This document shows positions 26,305 to 34,758 of a DNA stretch of 64,000 nt, piece by piece (the first letter of the stretch is position 1; each line of letters begins with the position of its first letter). The stretch lies in assembly GCA_904501755.1 (NCBI GenBank), contig CAJGBV010000003.1:1-64000 (forward strand). The letters are read 5' to 3'. The notes below the pieces were generated by a model. It had not been told where the DNA came from. It saw only the letters and a program-made list of their open reading frames with translations, and did not search any database. The DNA is from Clostridiaceae bacterium. GTDB taxonomy: Bacteria; Bacillota; Clostridia; Oscillospirales; Acutalibacteraceae. The position numbers and the translations under genes were made by a program.

Positions 26305-27327
26305 ATGAAAAAAATAGTTACATTTGGAGAAATTATGCTTCGTCTTGCTCCAAACAATTACCTTCGTTTTGTTCAGACCGATCAATTCGAAGCTACATAC
26401 GGCGGTGGTGAAGCTAATGTTGCTGTTTCGCTTGCCAATTACGGTATGGATGCGGCATTTGTTACCAAGCTTCCTGCTCACGAAATTGGTCAGGCAGCTA
26501 TTAATTCCTTGAGAAAATTCGGTGTTGATACTACCAAAATTGTTCGTGGCGGTGACAGAGTAGGTATTTATTACTGTGAAAAAGGTGCTTCTCAGCGTCC
26601 CTCTAAGGTAATCTATGACCGTGCCGGTTCTTCTATATGCAAGGCAAGCGTTGCTGACTTTGACTGGGAAGAGATTTTTGAGGGTGTTGACTGGTTCCAT
26701 TTTACAGGAATTACTCCTGCTCTTGGAGATAATGTTGCTGAAATCTGTCTTGAGGCTTTAAAGGAAGCTAAGAAACGTAATATTTCTGTTTCCTGTGACC
26801 TGAATTACCGTAAAAAGCTGTGGTCAAAGGAAAAGGCAGGTCAGGTTATGGCACAGCTTATGCCTTTCGTTGATGTATGTATTGCTAATGAAGAGGATGC
26901 GTCCGATGTATTCGGCATTAAGGCAAGTGATACCGATATTACTGCAGGTAAGGTTAACCACGAAGGTTATAAGGAGGTTGCGGCAAAGCTTACCGAACGC
27001 TTTGGTTTTAAGGCTGTAGCTATTACACTTCGTTCTTCTATTTCGGCAAACGACAACGACTGGGCTGCAATGCTTTATAAGGATAACGAGTACTATTTCA
27101 GCAAATCCTATCATATGCATATTGTTGACCGTGTTGGTGGTGGTGACAGCTTTGGCGGCGGTCTTATTTATTCAATGCTTTCTGGCAAGGATAATCAGGC
27201 TACCATTGAATTTGCAGTTGCTGCAAGCTGTCTTAAGCACTCTATTGAGGGTGATGTAAATATGGTAAGTGTTTCTGAGGTTGAAACTCTTGCTACAGGC
27301 GACGGCTCAGGTAGAGTTCAGCGATAA
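26305..27327 (+). CDS. PfkB-family sugar kinase, 2-keto-3-deoxygluconate kinase type
   Basis: A 340-residue ribokinase-fold kinase. It has TFGEIMLRLAP at the start, the substrate motif GGGEANVAVSLANYG, and the second PfkB signature as GGGDSFGGG with catalytic base Asp281. The triple Gly before the Asp and the GEIMLRL start are usual for KdgK rather than ribokinase or fructokinase. It would phosphorylate 2-keto-3-deoxygluconate from pectin or hexuronate breakdown. The aldolase (eda) that normally partners it is not in the window, so the substrate call is moderate. ATG follows GAAAGAGG. Confidence 0.82.
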   Translation: MKKIVTFGEIMLRLAPNNYLRFVQTDQFEATYGGGEANVAVSLANYGMDAAFVTKLPAHEIGQAAINSLRKFGVDTTKIVRGGDRVGIYYCEKGASQRPSKVIYDRAGSSICKASVADFDWEEIFEGVDWFHFTGITPALGDNVAEICLEALKEAKKRNISVSCDLNYRKKLWSKEKAGQVMAQLMPFVDVCIANEEDASDVFGIKASDTDITAGKVNHEGYKEVAAKLTERFGFKAVAITLRSSISANDNDWAAMLYKDNEYYFSKSYHMHIVDRVGGGDSFGGGLIYSMLSGKDNQATIEFAVAASCLKHSIEGDVNMVSVSEVETLATGDGSGRVQR

Positions 27328-27335
27328 TAAAATAA

Positions 27336-27361
27336 ACAGGGTTCATCAGATTGAACCCTGT
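27336..27361 (+). terminator. Intercistronic hairpin between the sugar kinase and PHP genes
   Basis: ACAGGGTTCA (27336-27345) pairs perfectly with TGAACCCTGT (27352-27361) around a 6-base loop. Only AATCTTTT follows before GGAG of the next gene, so termination may be partial. Confidence 0.6.
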
Positions 27362-27379
27362 AATCTTTTAGGAGTAAAT

Positions 27380-28180
27380 ATGCTATATTCTAATTTACAT
27401 ACTCATACAACATTTTCTGACGGTATCGGTACTATCAAAGAAAATATCGAATCTGCAATCAGCAAAAATATGATATCTCTCGGTTTTTCTGACCATAGCT
27501 TTACTGCCTGTGACACAAGCTATTGTATGAAGCTTGAGAATTATGATAAATATCTTTCCGACATTGAGAAAGCCAAAAGGGAATATGCTGAGAAAATCAA
27601 GATTTTCGCAGGAATAGAAAAGGACTATTATTCAGATATTGATAAAGATGCCTTTGATTATTTTCTTGGCTCTGTTCACTATGTTATAAAAAATAATATT
27701 TGTTATCCTGTCGACCATTCAAAAGAGCAGCAGATGCACTGTATAACAGATGCTTTCGGTGGCAGTGTTCTTGATTTTGTTAAATGCTATTTTGAAATGG
27801 TTACCGAGCAGGCAATTAAGTGGAAGCCTGATGTAATAGGTCATTTTGATGTTATAAACAAATTCAGTATTATGCCTGAAAATGATGAGAAGTATATTGA
27901 AATAGCTAATGAAGCTGTTAAGGAAATTCTTAAACATTGCAAGGTGTTTGAAGTGAATACAGGTGCTATTTCGAGAGGATATAGAAAACTTCCATATCCT
28001 AATAAGCTTGTGCTCGAGCTTTTGTTAAAAAACGGTGGAGAGGTAACACTTGGAAGTGATTCCCACAATCCGAAAAATCTTGACTATTTCTTTGACGAAT
28101 CGGTGGAATTGATTAAAGAGGTTGGCTTTAAGCACATTGTTGTGTTTAACGGCAAAGGCTTTGATAAAATTTTAATATAA
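27380..28180 (+). CDS. PHP-domain phosphatase, histidinol-phosphatase type (second copy)
   Basis: A 266-residue PHP protein. It has HTHTTFSDG at residues 7-15, GFSDHSF, GIEKDYY, GSVHYV, GHFDVINKF and GSDSHNP, the metal-binding set of HisJ-type phosphatases. The overall group matches that of the 18207 protein, but the two differ strongly in sequence. The real start is ATG 27380 after TTTTAGGAGT; the open frame extending upstream covers the kinase's 3' end and the hairpin. Which of the two PHP genes acts in histidine synthesis, if either, cannot be told from the sequence. Confidence 0.85.
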   Translation: MLYSNLHTHTTFSDGIGTIKENIESAISKNMISLGFSDHSFTACDTSYCMKLENYDKYLSDIEKAKREYAEKIKIFAGIEKDYYSDIDKDAFDYFLGSVHYVIKNNICYPVDHSKEQQMHCITDAFGGSVLDFVKCYFEMVTEQAIKWKPDVIGHFDVINKFSIMPENDEKYIEIANEAVKEILKHCKVFEVNTGAISRGYRKLPYPNKLVLELLLKNGGEVTLGSDSHNPKNLDYFFDESVELIKEVGFKHIVVFNGKGFDKILI

Positions 28181-28181
28181 T

Positions 28182-28220
28182 TATAACCCGTTTATCCTGT
28201 GGATAAGCGGGTTATTTTTT
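28182..28220. terminator. Bidirectional terminator between PHP and fumarase-subunit genes
   Basis: TAACCCG plus TTTATCC (28183-28197) pairs with GGATAAG plus CGGGTTA (28201-28214), loop TGT, then T6. It lies between converging genes and covers the end of the minus-strand gene. Confidence 0.92.
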
Positions 28221-28742
28221 GAATATATTATTTCCGTAGCAATCTATCGCAACTGTAAGAGGGAAGTTATCAAATTCTAATTTTTTAACCGATTCACATC
28301 CAAGGTCGCTATAAGCAATGACTTCACATTTTTTAATATGCTTTGCAGCAAGGGCACCTGCGCCACCTATAGCACAAAGATATATAGCCTTATTTTTGAC
28401 GATAGAATCAATTACTTCTTGACTTCTTTCACCTTTGCCAATCATACAGGCAAGTCCCATATCAAGAAGTCTTGGGGAAAAGCTATCCATTCTTTTTGAA
28501 GTTGTGGGTCCACAACTTCCGATAACCATATTCTCAGGGGTAGGGGTTGGCCCTGCATAATAAATAGTAGCACCGTTTATACTGAAAGGGAGTTGTTTTC
28601 CTTCGTCAAGGCTCTTTATAATACGGCTGTGTGCGGCATCTCTTGCTGTGTAGACTGTTCCTGATAGAATAACCCTGTCACCGCTTTTTAAGATATGACA
28701 TTTTTCTTTAAGAGTGTTAGTGTTAAGTGAATAAGTATTCAT
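28212..28742 (-). CDS. Fumarate hydratase/tartrate dehydratase beta-type subunit, orphan
   Basis: A 176-residue protein matching the C-terminal domain or beta subunit of Fe-S class I hydratases (fumarase, L(+)-tartrate dehydratase). It shows GDRVILSGTVYTARDAAH at the start, YAGPTP, GSCGPTTSKRMD and CAIGGAGALAAKHI. In two-subunit forms the alpha gene with the Fe-S cysteines is normally next door; here it is absent. The gene is instead coupled (ATGA overlap) to a DivIVA-like coiled-coil gene. The alpha subunit may lie elsewhere in the genome, or this copy may act alone in another role. The length is normal. Confidence 0.85.
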   Translation of the reverse strand: MNTYSLNTNTLKEKCHILKSGDRVILSGTVYTARDAAHSRIIKSLDEGKQLPFSINGATIYYAGPTPTPENMVIGSCGPTTSKRMDSFSPRLLDMGLACMIGKGERSQEVIDSIVKNKAIYLCAIGGAGALAAKHIKKCEVIAYSDLGCESVKKLEFDNFPLTVAIDCYGNNIFKK

Positions 28743-29263
28743 ATTTTTTTGTTAGCCAGTGTATTAAATTCATCTAATGCAGATTCAGTTTGTGTATAAT
28801 TATCGTTTATGCAATTTTTAAGGTTTTCAAAGGAAATACTAAGCTCATCAACCTCATCGGAGTAGCTTTTACTTGCAGTGTTGATTTTTTCCTTTAAATC
28901 CTTCATAGCTTCTTGCACATCATCAAGTGCGCTTATGCGGGTTTCGTTAGCATCCTCAATAAGCTTTCTGCTCTCATTTGCATTGTCAATCATAAGCTTG
29001 GAAGTGGACTTTGCAGCAAGATAAATTCTTGCAGTATTGTCCGTCATAAGCTTGATGTACTCTTTTTTGTTCTTGTATTCCTCAGCTATTGCGTTAAGCT
29101 CAGCTTTTTCCTTTTCAATAGCTTCTATTTTTGAGATTAGCTCAGCTTTTTCCTTTTCAAGCTTTGAAATTTTAGCCTTGGCGGCATTATCGGATGCTGA
29201 AATATATCTTAATACATCCTCAGTGTTAAAGCCAAAAAGACTTTTTCTGAAACCTTTTGACAT
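28739..29263 (-). CDS. DivIVA-like coiled-coil protein
   Basis: A 174-residue protein with an N-terminal FRKSLFGFNTEDVLRYI, which fits the DivIVA/GpsB membrane-curvature-binding start, followed by coiled coil over about residues 25-160 (KLEKEKAELISKIEAIEKEKAEL heptads). DivIVA-type proteins gather at the division site or poles. It is shorter than DivIVA and has no other domain. It is the first gene of a two-gene unit with the fumarase beta-type subunit; ATG follows AGGGGGAA. Function in this pairing is unknown. Confidence 0.7.
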   Translation of the reverse strand: MSKGFRKSLFGFNTEDVLRYISASDNAAKAKISKLEKEKAELISKIEAIEKEKAELNAIAEEYKNKKEYIKLMTDNTARIYLAAKSTSKLMIDNANESRKLIEDANETRISALDDVQEAMKDLKEKINTASKSYSDEVDELSISFENLKNCINDNYTQTESALDEFNTLANKKI

Positions 29264-29288
29264 GTTTATTCCCCCTATTCATCTTAAT

Positions 29289-29317
29289 ATTATACCAACT
29301 AATTTATATTTTTACAA
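29289..29317 (-). promoter_or_regulatory. Promoter of the DivIVA-like/fumarase-subunit unit
   Basis: Minus strand TTGTAA (29317-29312), 17-base spacer, TATAAT (29294-29289). Confidence 0.7.
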
Positions 29318-29355
29318 GTATTAATATAAAAATTGCTTATTAATATAACAATTAC

Positions 29356-29384
29356 TTGAAAAAAGTCGCAAAATGATATACAAT
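29356..29384 (+). promoter_or_regulatory. Promoter of the nusB-recN operon
   Basis: TTGAAA (29356-29361), 17-base spacer, TACAAT (29379-29384). A second TATAAT lies at 29386-29391. Confidence 0.65.
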
Positions 29385-29416
29385 ATATAATGCATAATTA
29401 TGAAGGTAGGTGCCTT

Positions 29417-29809
29417 ATGAACAGAACCGAAGAAAGAGAACAGGTTTTTATCATTGTGTTTGAAAAAATATTTCGAGATGAACCTATTGAAGATTTGATT
29501 GAGTTTGCTAAAGAAGCAAGAGATTTCGTAGATAATGATTACATCAATGATGTAACTAAGGGCGTTTATTTAAAGCTTTGCGAAATTGACAAATGTATAG
29601 CAGATAACTCAAAAGGCTGGTCCATAAACCGTATTTCAAAGGTCGGACTTGCGGCTATGAGAGTTGCAATATACGAAATGCTGTATAGAGAGGATATTCC
29701 TGTGGCTGTTTCGATTAACGAAGCTGTTGAGCTTATCAAGAAATATGCAACCGTTGATGATAGCGCTTTTGCTAACGGAATTCTCGGAACAGTTTCGAAA
29801 AGTATTTAA
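29417..29809 (+). CDS. nusB: Transcription antitermination factor NusB
   Basis: A 130-residue helical RNA-binding protein that, with NusE (S10), binds boxA in rRNA leaders. Family marks are the N-terminal R-E-Q-V-F helix, WSINRISKVGLAAMRVAIYEM and the end VSINEAVELIKKY...FANGILG. ATG 29417 follows AGGTAGGTG; the in-frame ATG at 29390 falls on the promoter. It is the first gene of a long housekeeping operon. Confidence 0.92.
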   Translation: MNRTEEREQVFIIVFEKIFRDEPIEDLIEFAKEARDFVDNDYINDVTKGVYLKLCEIDKCIADNSKGWSINRISKVGLAAMRVAIYEMLYREDIPVAVSINEAVELIKKYATVDDSAFANGILGTVSKSI

Positions 29810-29811
29810 TT

Positions 29812-31008
29812 ATGGAGAACGCATTAACTGTTCGACAACTGAATTTTTATGTAAAATCCTTGCTTGAGGGTGATGCCCGTCTTGTGTCCTGCTGTGTACG
29901 TGGTGAAATATCAAACTTTAAAAGACATATTTCAAGTGGTCACCTATACTTTACTCTCGGTGACGGAGTTTCTTCAATTAAATGTGTTATGTTTAAGGGA
30001 AATGTCTTGCGTTGCACCACTCAGCTTAATGACGGTGCTATGGTTAACTGTTACGGCAGGGTTTCGCTTTACGAAAGAGACGGAACATATCAGCTTTATG
30101 TTGAGTCGATAACTCCTGATGGCTTGGGCGATAAGCTTTTAGCTTTACAAAAGCTTAAGGAAAAGCTCTTAAAAGAGGGACTTTTTGAGGAAGCGAACAA
30201 ACGCCCCCTTGTAAAATTTCCCAAAAGAATTGCTGTTGTTACATCGGGAACAGGAGCGGCTTTACAGGATATTATTAATGTGATTTCAAGGCGGTTTCCT
30301 GTGTGTGAAGTTGTTGTTTGCAGTGCAGGTGTGCAGGGAGAGGGTGCGGCAGGTGAAATGATTGCCGTGCTTGAGCGTATATATAATATTGCCGACTGCT
30401 TTGATACAGTAATTATCGGTCGTGGCGGAGGTTCCACCGAAGATCTATCAGCTTTTAACGATGAAGCCCTTGCCCGTAAAATTTACGCTTCACCCATTCC
30501 TGTTATTTCCGCTGTAGGACATCAGACCGATATTTCTGTTTGTGACCTTGTTGCAGACCTTAGAGCTCCTACGCCCTCGGCTGCCGCAGAACTTGCGGTG
30601 CCCGAATATACCGAGCTTTTGCAAAGGGTACAAAACATAAGTAAAAGAACCGAAATTTTACTCAAGCAAAAATATGAAATTGCTGACACATATTTAAAAG
30701 CATTACTAACAAAAAGCTTTATCAGCAATCCTTTGCGTCTTGTTGAGGACAGAGAAATAGCTCTTGATAATTGCTTTAATAAAATTGCCGATAAAACCAT
30801 TCGCAATTTTGAAAACAACAGCAATAGGCTTAAAAACGTTATTTCGGTAATTGATGCTTTAAGTCCTCTTAAGGTAATGCTCAGAGGGTACAGTGTAGCA
30901 CTTATTGACGGTAAAGCGGTAAAATCGGTTTCCCAGATTAATGTTAATGATAATTTAAAGCTTAACCTAACTGATGGCAGTGTTGACTGCGTTGTAACAA
31001 AGAAATAA
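29812..31008 (+). CDS. xseA: Exodeoxyribonuclease VII large subunit
   Basis: A 398-residue catalytic subunit of the single-strand-specific nuclease ExoVII. It has an N-terminal OB-fold domain with RGEISNFKRHISSGHLYF, then the core with VVTSGTGAALQDI, RGGGSTEDLSAFNDE, VISAVGHQTD and the conserved ADLRAPTPSAAAE, followed by a coiled-coil C-terminal part and GYSVALIDG. The start is 2 bases after the nusB stop. The small subunit gene follows. Confidence 0.96.
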   Translation: MENALTVRQLNFYVKSLLEGDARLVSCCVRGEISNFKRHISSGHLYFTLGDGVSSIKCVMFKGNVLRCTTQLNDGAMVNCYGRVSLYERDGTYQLYVESITPDGLGDKLLALQKLKEKLLKEGLFEEANKRPLVKFPKRIAVVTSGTGAALQDIINVISRRFPVCEVVVCSAGVQGEGAAGEMIAVLERIYNIADCFDTVIIGRGGGSTEDLSAFNDEALARKIYASPIPVISAVGHQTDISVCDLVADLRAPTPSAAAELAVPEYTELLQRVQNISKRTEILLKQKYEIADTYLKALLTKSFISNPLRLVEDREIALDNCFNKIADKTIRNFENNSNRLKNVISVIDALSPLKVMLRGYSVALIDGKAVKSVSQINVNDNLKLNLTDGSVDCVVTKK

Positions 31009-31021
31009 AGCGGTGATAAGA

Positions 31022-31213
31022 ATGACTTTTGAAGTGGCTTTAAAACAACTTGAAGAAATAGCTGAAAGATTAGAAAAGGGCGAATGTACACTCGATGAAT
31101 CTATAAACCTCTATGAAAAGGCTATGGAGTTATCAAAGGAGTGTACTTCTGCTCTCGAAAATGCAAAACTAAAAATAAAACAACTAAGTGAAATTGAAGA
31201 AAAGGCTGATTGA
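31022..31213 (+). CDS. xseB: Exodeoxyribonuclease VII small subunit
   Basis: A 63-residue helical protein with the family core FEVALKQLEEIAERLEKGE and LDESINLYEKAMEL. It binds the XseA coiled coil. I prefer ATG 31022 to GTG 31013, which overlaps the GCGGTGA ribosome site. The stop overlaps the ispA ribosome-binding stretch. Confidence 0.93.
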   Translation: MTFEVALKQLEEIAERLEKGECTLDESINLYEKAMELSKECTSALENAKLKIKQLSEIEEKAD

Positions 31214-31214
31214 T

Positions 31215-32093
31215 TTGGATAATTCTGTTATTAACAACTATATTGAGCTTATAGACAAAGGCTTTGAACATTTTCTTCCCAACAATAAAACAAATTATTC
31301 CTCTGTTACCGAGTCGATGCGGTATAGCTTTCTTCTTGGTGGCAAAAGAATAAGACCTATTATTCTTATGGAATTTTTCCGTATCTGCGGCGGAGAAGGT
31401 AACAAAGCGTTGCCGTTTGCCCTTGCACTTGAAATGATACATACCTATTCTCTAATTCACGATGATTTGCCTTGTATGGATGATGATATACTGAGAAGAG
31501 GTAAACCGTCTAACCATGTTGTATACGGCGAAGATATTGCCCTGCTTGCAGGGGACGGACTGTTAACTCATGCTTTTTATACTGCATCTTCTGCCAGAGA
31601 TATTCCACCACAGCTTTGTCTTCAGGCAATAAACGTTTTGTCTGATTTAGCTGGTTATCGTGGTATGATTGGCGGTCAGGTTATTGATTTGCAGAGTGAG
31701 GGTGAACAGGTACCTATAGAGGTTATTGATGAGCTTAACCTATTGAAAACAGGGGGACTGCTCAGAGCTGCGGCTAAAATCGGTGTTATTCTTGCAGGTG
31801 GTTCTCCTGAAAAAATTAAATGTGCGGACAACTTCGGTAAATATTTAGGTCTCGCTTTTCAGATTACTGATGATATTCTCGATACCTGTGGGGACACTGC
31901 TTTACTCGGTAAACCTGTTAAAAGCGACGAAAAGAACGATAAGTCTACCTATGTTGCTTTTTATGGTGTAGAAAAATGTAAAGAAATTGTAGTTGATTTA
32001 ACAAATAAGGCTATTGATTGTCTTGAGAAAATCGATGGCGATATTTCATTTTTAAAGGAACTGACTATAGAACTTTCAAGCAGAAATCATTAA
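31215..32093 (+). CDS. ispA: Polyprenyl synthetase, farnesyl diphosphate synthase type
   Basis: A 292-residue prenyltransferase that condenses IPP with DMAPP and GPP. It has GGKRIRP, the first Asp-rich motif DDLPCMDDD, GQVIDL, and the second Asp-rich motif QITDDILD, with typical length. The position after xseB and before dxs is the usual isoprenoid cluster. The start is TTG 31215, nine bases after AAAGG and directly after the xseB stop; upstream in-frame starts lie within xseB. Product chain length is inferred as C15. Confidence 0.93.
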   Translation: MDNSVINNYIELIDKGFEHFLPNNKTNYSSVTESMRYSFLLGGKRIRPIILMEFFRICGGEGNKALPFALALEMIHTYSLIHDDLPCMDDDILRRGKPSNHVVYGEDIALLAGDGLLTHAFYTASSARDIPPQLCLQAINVLSDLAGYRGMIGGQVIDLQSEGEQVPIEVIDELNLLKTGGLLRAAAKIGVILAGGSPEKIKCADNFGKYLGLAFQITDDILDTCGDTALLGKPVKSDEKNDKSTYVAFYGVEKCKEIVVDLTNKAIDCLEKIDGDISFLKELTIELSSRNH

Positions 32094-32105
32094 GGACTGT
32101 TTAAT

Positions 32106-33938
32106 GTGGAATATAAAATTTTAAGTAAAATTGAATCGCCTGAAAACATTAAGAAGCTCTCTAAGGACGAGCTTGATTTGTTGTGCAGTGAAATAAGAGA
32201 TTGTATTATTGAAACCGTTTCAAAAAACGGCGGTCACCTTGCTTCAAATCTTGGCTCGGTTGAGCTTACTGTTGCGTTGCACAGGGTTTTTAGTTCTCCA
32301 CAGGATGCTATACTTTTTGATGTTGGCCATCAGTCCTATGCTCACAAGCTGATAACAGGACGCTTTAAGGATTTTTCTACATTAAGAAAATACGGTGGTA
32401 TTTCGGGATTTATGAATCCTGATGAATCAGAGCACGACCCATACATCAGCGGTCATAGCAGTAATGCTGTTTCTGCCGCTTACGGTATATATAAAGCAAA
32501 GGCTCTATCCGGTGAAAAAGGTACAGCTATAGCGGTTATCGGTGACGGAGCTATGACAGGCGGTATGGCGTATGAGGCGCTTAACAATATAGGCGCTGAT
32601 AATAGCAAATTCATTGTTATCCTTAACGATAACAAAATGTCAATTTCAAAAAATGTAGGTGCTCTTGCTCGTCACCTGACTAAAATCAGAAGCAAGTCCA
32701 GCTATCATATTTTTAAATATCGTTTCAGACGTTTTCTTAATAGTATTCCATTAATCGGAAACAGCCTATTTCACTTTTTTGACAGAATTAAAACACTGCT
32801 TAAGGTTGCGGTTTATCACAGTAACGTTTTTGAAGCACTTGGCTTTAATTACTTAGGGCCCGTTGACGGTCATGATTTAGAGGCTGTTGAAAACATACTT
32901 TCAATTGCAAAAAAACAACAAAAGCCTACACTTGTCCACATTGTTACTGTAAAAGGAAAGGGCTACTGTAACGCCGAGAACGACCCCGGAAGCTATCATG
33001 GTGTTTCTTCTTTTGATGTGCAAAATGGTATAAACCATAACAAGAAAATCACATATTCCGATGTGGCAGGACAGACACTTATTTCATTAGCTAATGATGA
33101 CGATAAGGTTTGTGCCATTACTGCCGCTATGGCTGACGGAACAGGACTTACTGAATTCTCAAAGACTTATCCTTACCGAATTTTTGATGTAGGCATCGCA
33201 GAAGAACACGCAGTAACCTTTGCTGCAGGTCTTGCAAAAGGTGGAGCAAAGCCATATTTTATGGTATATTCTTCTTTTTTACAGCGTTCATACGACCAGC
33301 TTCTTCACGATATTGCTATACAGAAGCTTCCTGTATGTATCTGTGTTGATAGAGCAGGTTTTGTAGGTGAGGACGGAAGAACCCATCAAGGACTTTTTGA
33401 TGTTTCATTTTTATCTACTATTCCTGATTTTACCGTGTATTCTCCGGCTTCCTTTGAAGAGTTAAGAGGTACAATGTTATCGCTTAAAAATATTACTGCA
33501 CCCACTGTAATACGTTATCCCCGTGGTTGTGAAATTGGTGACTATGAATTTACCTATAGCAGCAATGATTTTGATTTATTCTCAAATAATGGTGAGATAG
33601 CAGCAGTATCTTACGGACGGCTTTCATATAATGTTATGAGTGCGGTAGACCGGGTTGGTAATGTGGATTTTATAAAGCTTAACAAAATTATACCTGTCGG
33701 TGATGAGGTTATAACTCATCTTATGAAATATAAAAAGATTTTAATTTTTGAAGAAGGTATAAAATCGGGTTCTGTTGCCGAGAAAATTTCTGCTTCAATG
33801 ATGCAGAAAGGCTTTAGTGGCGAGATGTCAATTTCTGCGGTGGATGGTGAGTTTGTAACCGCTGCCGATGTTGACACTCAGTTTGGCTTATACGGTATGT
33901 CTGTAGAGCATATTATAAATAAATTAAGGGGTAATTGA
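32106..33938 (+). CDS. dxs: 1-deoxy-D-xylulose-5-phosphate synthase
   Basis: A 610-residue thiamine-diphosphate enzyme joining pyruvate and glyceraldehyde 3-phosphate, the first step of the MEP isoprenoid pathway. It has HLASNLGSVELTVALH, the TPP motif GDGAMTGGMAYEALNN, the central DVGIAEEHAVTFAAG of the pyrimidine domain, DRAGFVGEDGRTHQG, and a transketolase C-terminal domain with RYPRG. The start is GTG 32106, after AAGGACTG. Next to ispA, it shows the organism uses the MEP route. Confidence 0.96.
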   Translation: MEYKILSKIESPENIKKLSKDELDLLCSEIRDCIIETVSKNGGHLASNLGSVELTVALHRVFSSPQDAILFDVGHQSYAHKLITGRFKDFSTLRKYGGISGFMNPDESEHDPYISGHSSNAVSAAYGIYKAKALSGEKGTAIAVIGDGAMTGGMAYEALNNIGADNSKFIVILNDNKMSISKNVGALARHLTKIRSKSSYHIFKYRFRRFLNSIPLIGNSLFHFFDRIKTLLKVAVYHSNVFEALGFNYLGPVDGHDLEAVENILSIAKKQQKPTLVHIVTVKGKGYCNAENDPGSYHGVSSFDVQNGINHNKKITYSDVAGQTLISLANDDDKVCAITAAMADGTGLTEFSKTYPYRIFDVGIAEEHAVTFAAGLAKGGAKPYFMVYSSFLQRSYDQLLHDIAIQKLPVCICVDRAGFVGEDGRTHQGLFDVSFLSTIPDFTVYSPASFEELRGTMLSLKNITAPTVIRYPRGCEIGDYEFTYSSNDFDLFSNNGEIAAVSYGRLSYNVMSAVDRVGNVDFIKLNKIIPVGDEVITHLMKYKKILIFEEGIKSGSVAEKISASMMQKGFSGEMSISAVDGEFVTAADVDTQFGLYGMSVEHIINKLRGN

Positions 33939-33939
33939 T

Positions 33940-34746
33940 TTGTCATCTAAAATCAGACTTGATGTTGCTTTGGTTGAGGGCGGATACGCCGAAAGCAGAG
34001 AAAAGGCTAAGGCGCTCATAATGTCGGGTATTGTATATGTAAATAATCAGAAATGTGATAAAGCCGGGGATACTGTAAAGCCTGATGATGTTATTGAGGT
34101 TCGCGGTGAAAAGCTTAAATATGTCAGCCGAGGTGGATTAAAACTCGAAAAGGCTGTTGAGTGTTTTAATATAAATCTTAATGGCCGTGTTTGTGCGGAT
34201 ATTGGCGCTTCTACAGGCGGATTTACCGACTGTATGCTGCAAAACGGCGCTGTAAAGGTCTATGCCATTGATGTTGGATATGGTCAGCTCGCCTGGAAGT
34301 TGAGAACCGATGAGCGTGTTGTTAACCTTGAAAGAACTAATTTCCGTTATGTGACAAACGAGCAGGTGGATTTGCCTCTCGATTTCGCCTCTGTGGATGT
34401 ATCGTTTATTTCACTTTCACATATATTACCCGTAATGAGAACATTACTTAAAGACGAGGCTTGTGCCGTTTGTCTTATTAAACCTCAGTTTGAGGCGGGT
34501 AAAGATGGTGTCGGTAAAAAAGGTGTTGTACGGGATAAAAATGTTCATATTGCGGTTATAGATAAAATTGTTACACTTATTGAAGAAAATAAATTTTCCC
34601 TTTTAGGACTCGATTTTTCTCCAGTAAAAGGTCCTGAAGGCAATATAGAGTATTTGTGTTATATAAAGAAAACCTATTCACCGGTAAACTGTGCTGAAAT
34701 TTCTTCTGCTCAGCTTGTCGAAAATTCATATAATGCTCTAAACTGA
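33940..34746 (+). CDS. tlyA: TlyA-family rRNA 2'-O-methyltransferase
   Basis: A 268-residue protein with an N-terminal S4 RNA-binding domain (RLDVALVEGGYAESREKAKALIMSG, about 5-65) and a FtsJ/RrmJ-like methyltransferase domain. That domain has ADIGASTGGFTDCMLQ for SAM binding, ALDVGYGQLAWKLR-like residues and FISL, with a Lys in KPQFEAG. In mycobacteria TlyA methylates 16S C1409 and 23S C1920; the hemolysin name is historical. TTG start after AAGGGGT. Same operon and gene order as in many clostridia and bacilli. Confidence 0.93.
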   Translation: MSSKIRLDVALVEGGYAESREKAKALIMSGIVYVNNQKCDKAGDTVKPDDVIEVRGEKLKYVSRGGLKLEKAVECFNINLNGRVCADIGASTGGFTDCMLQNGAVKVYAIDVGYGQLAWKLRTDERVVNLERTNFRYVTNEQVDLPLDFASVDVSFISLSHILPVMRTLLKDEACAVCLIKPQFEAGKDGVGKKGVVRDKNVHIAVIDKIVTLIEENKFSLLGLDFSPVKGPEGNIEYLCYIKKTYSPVNCAEISSAQLVENSYNALN

Positions 34747-34758
34747 GGAGGTACAGAT

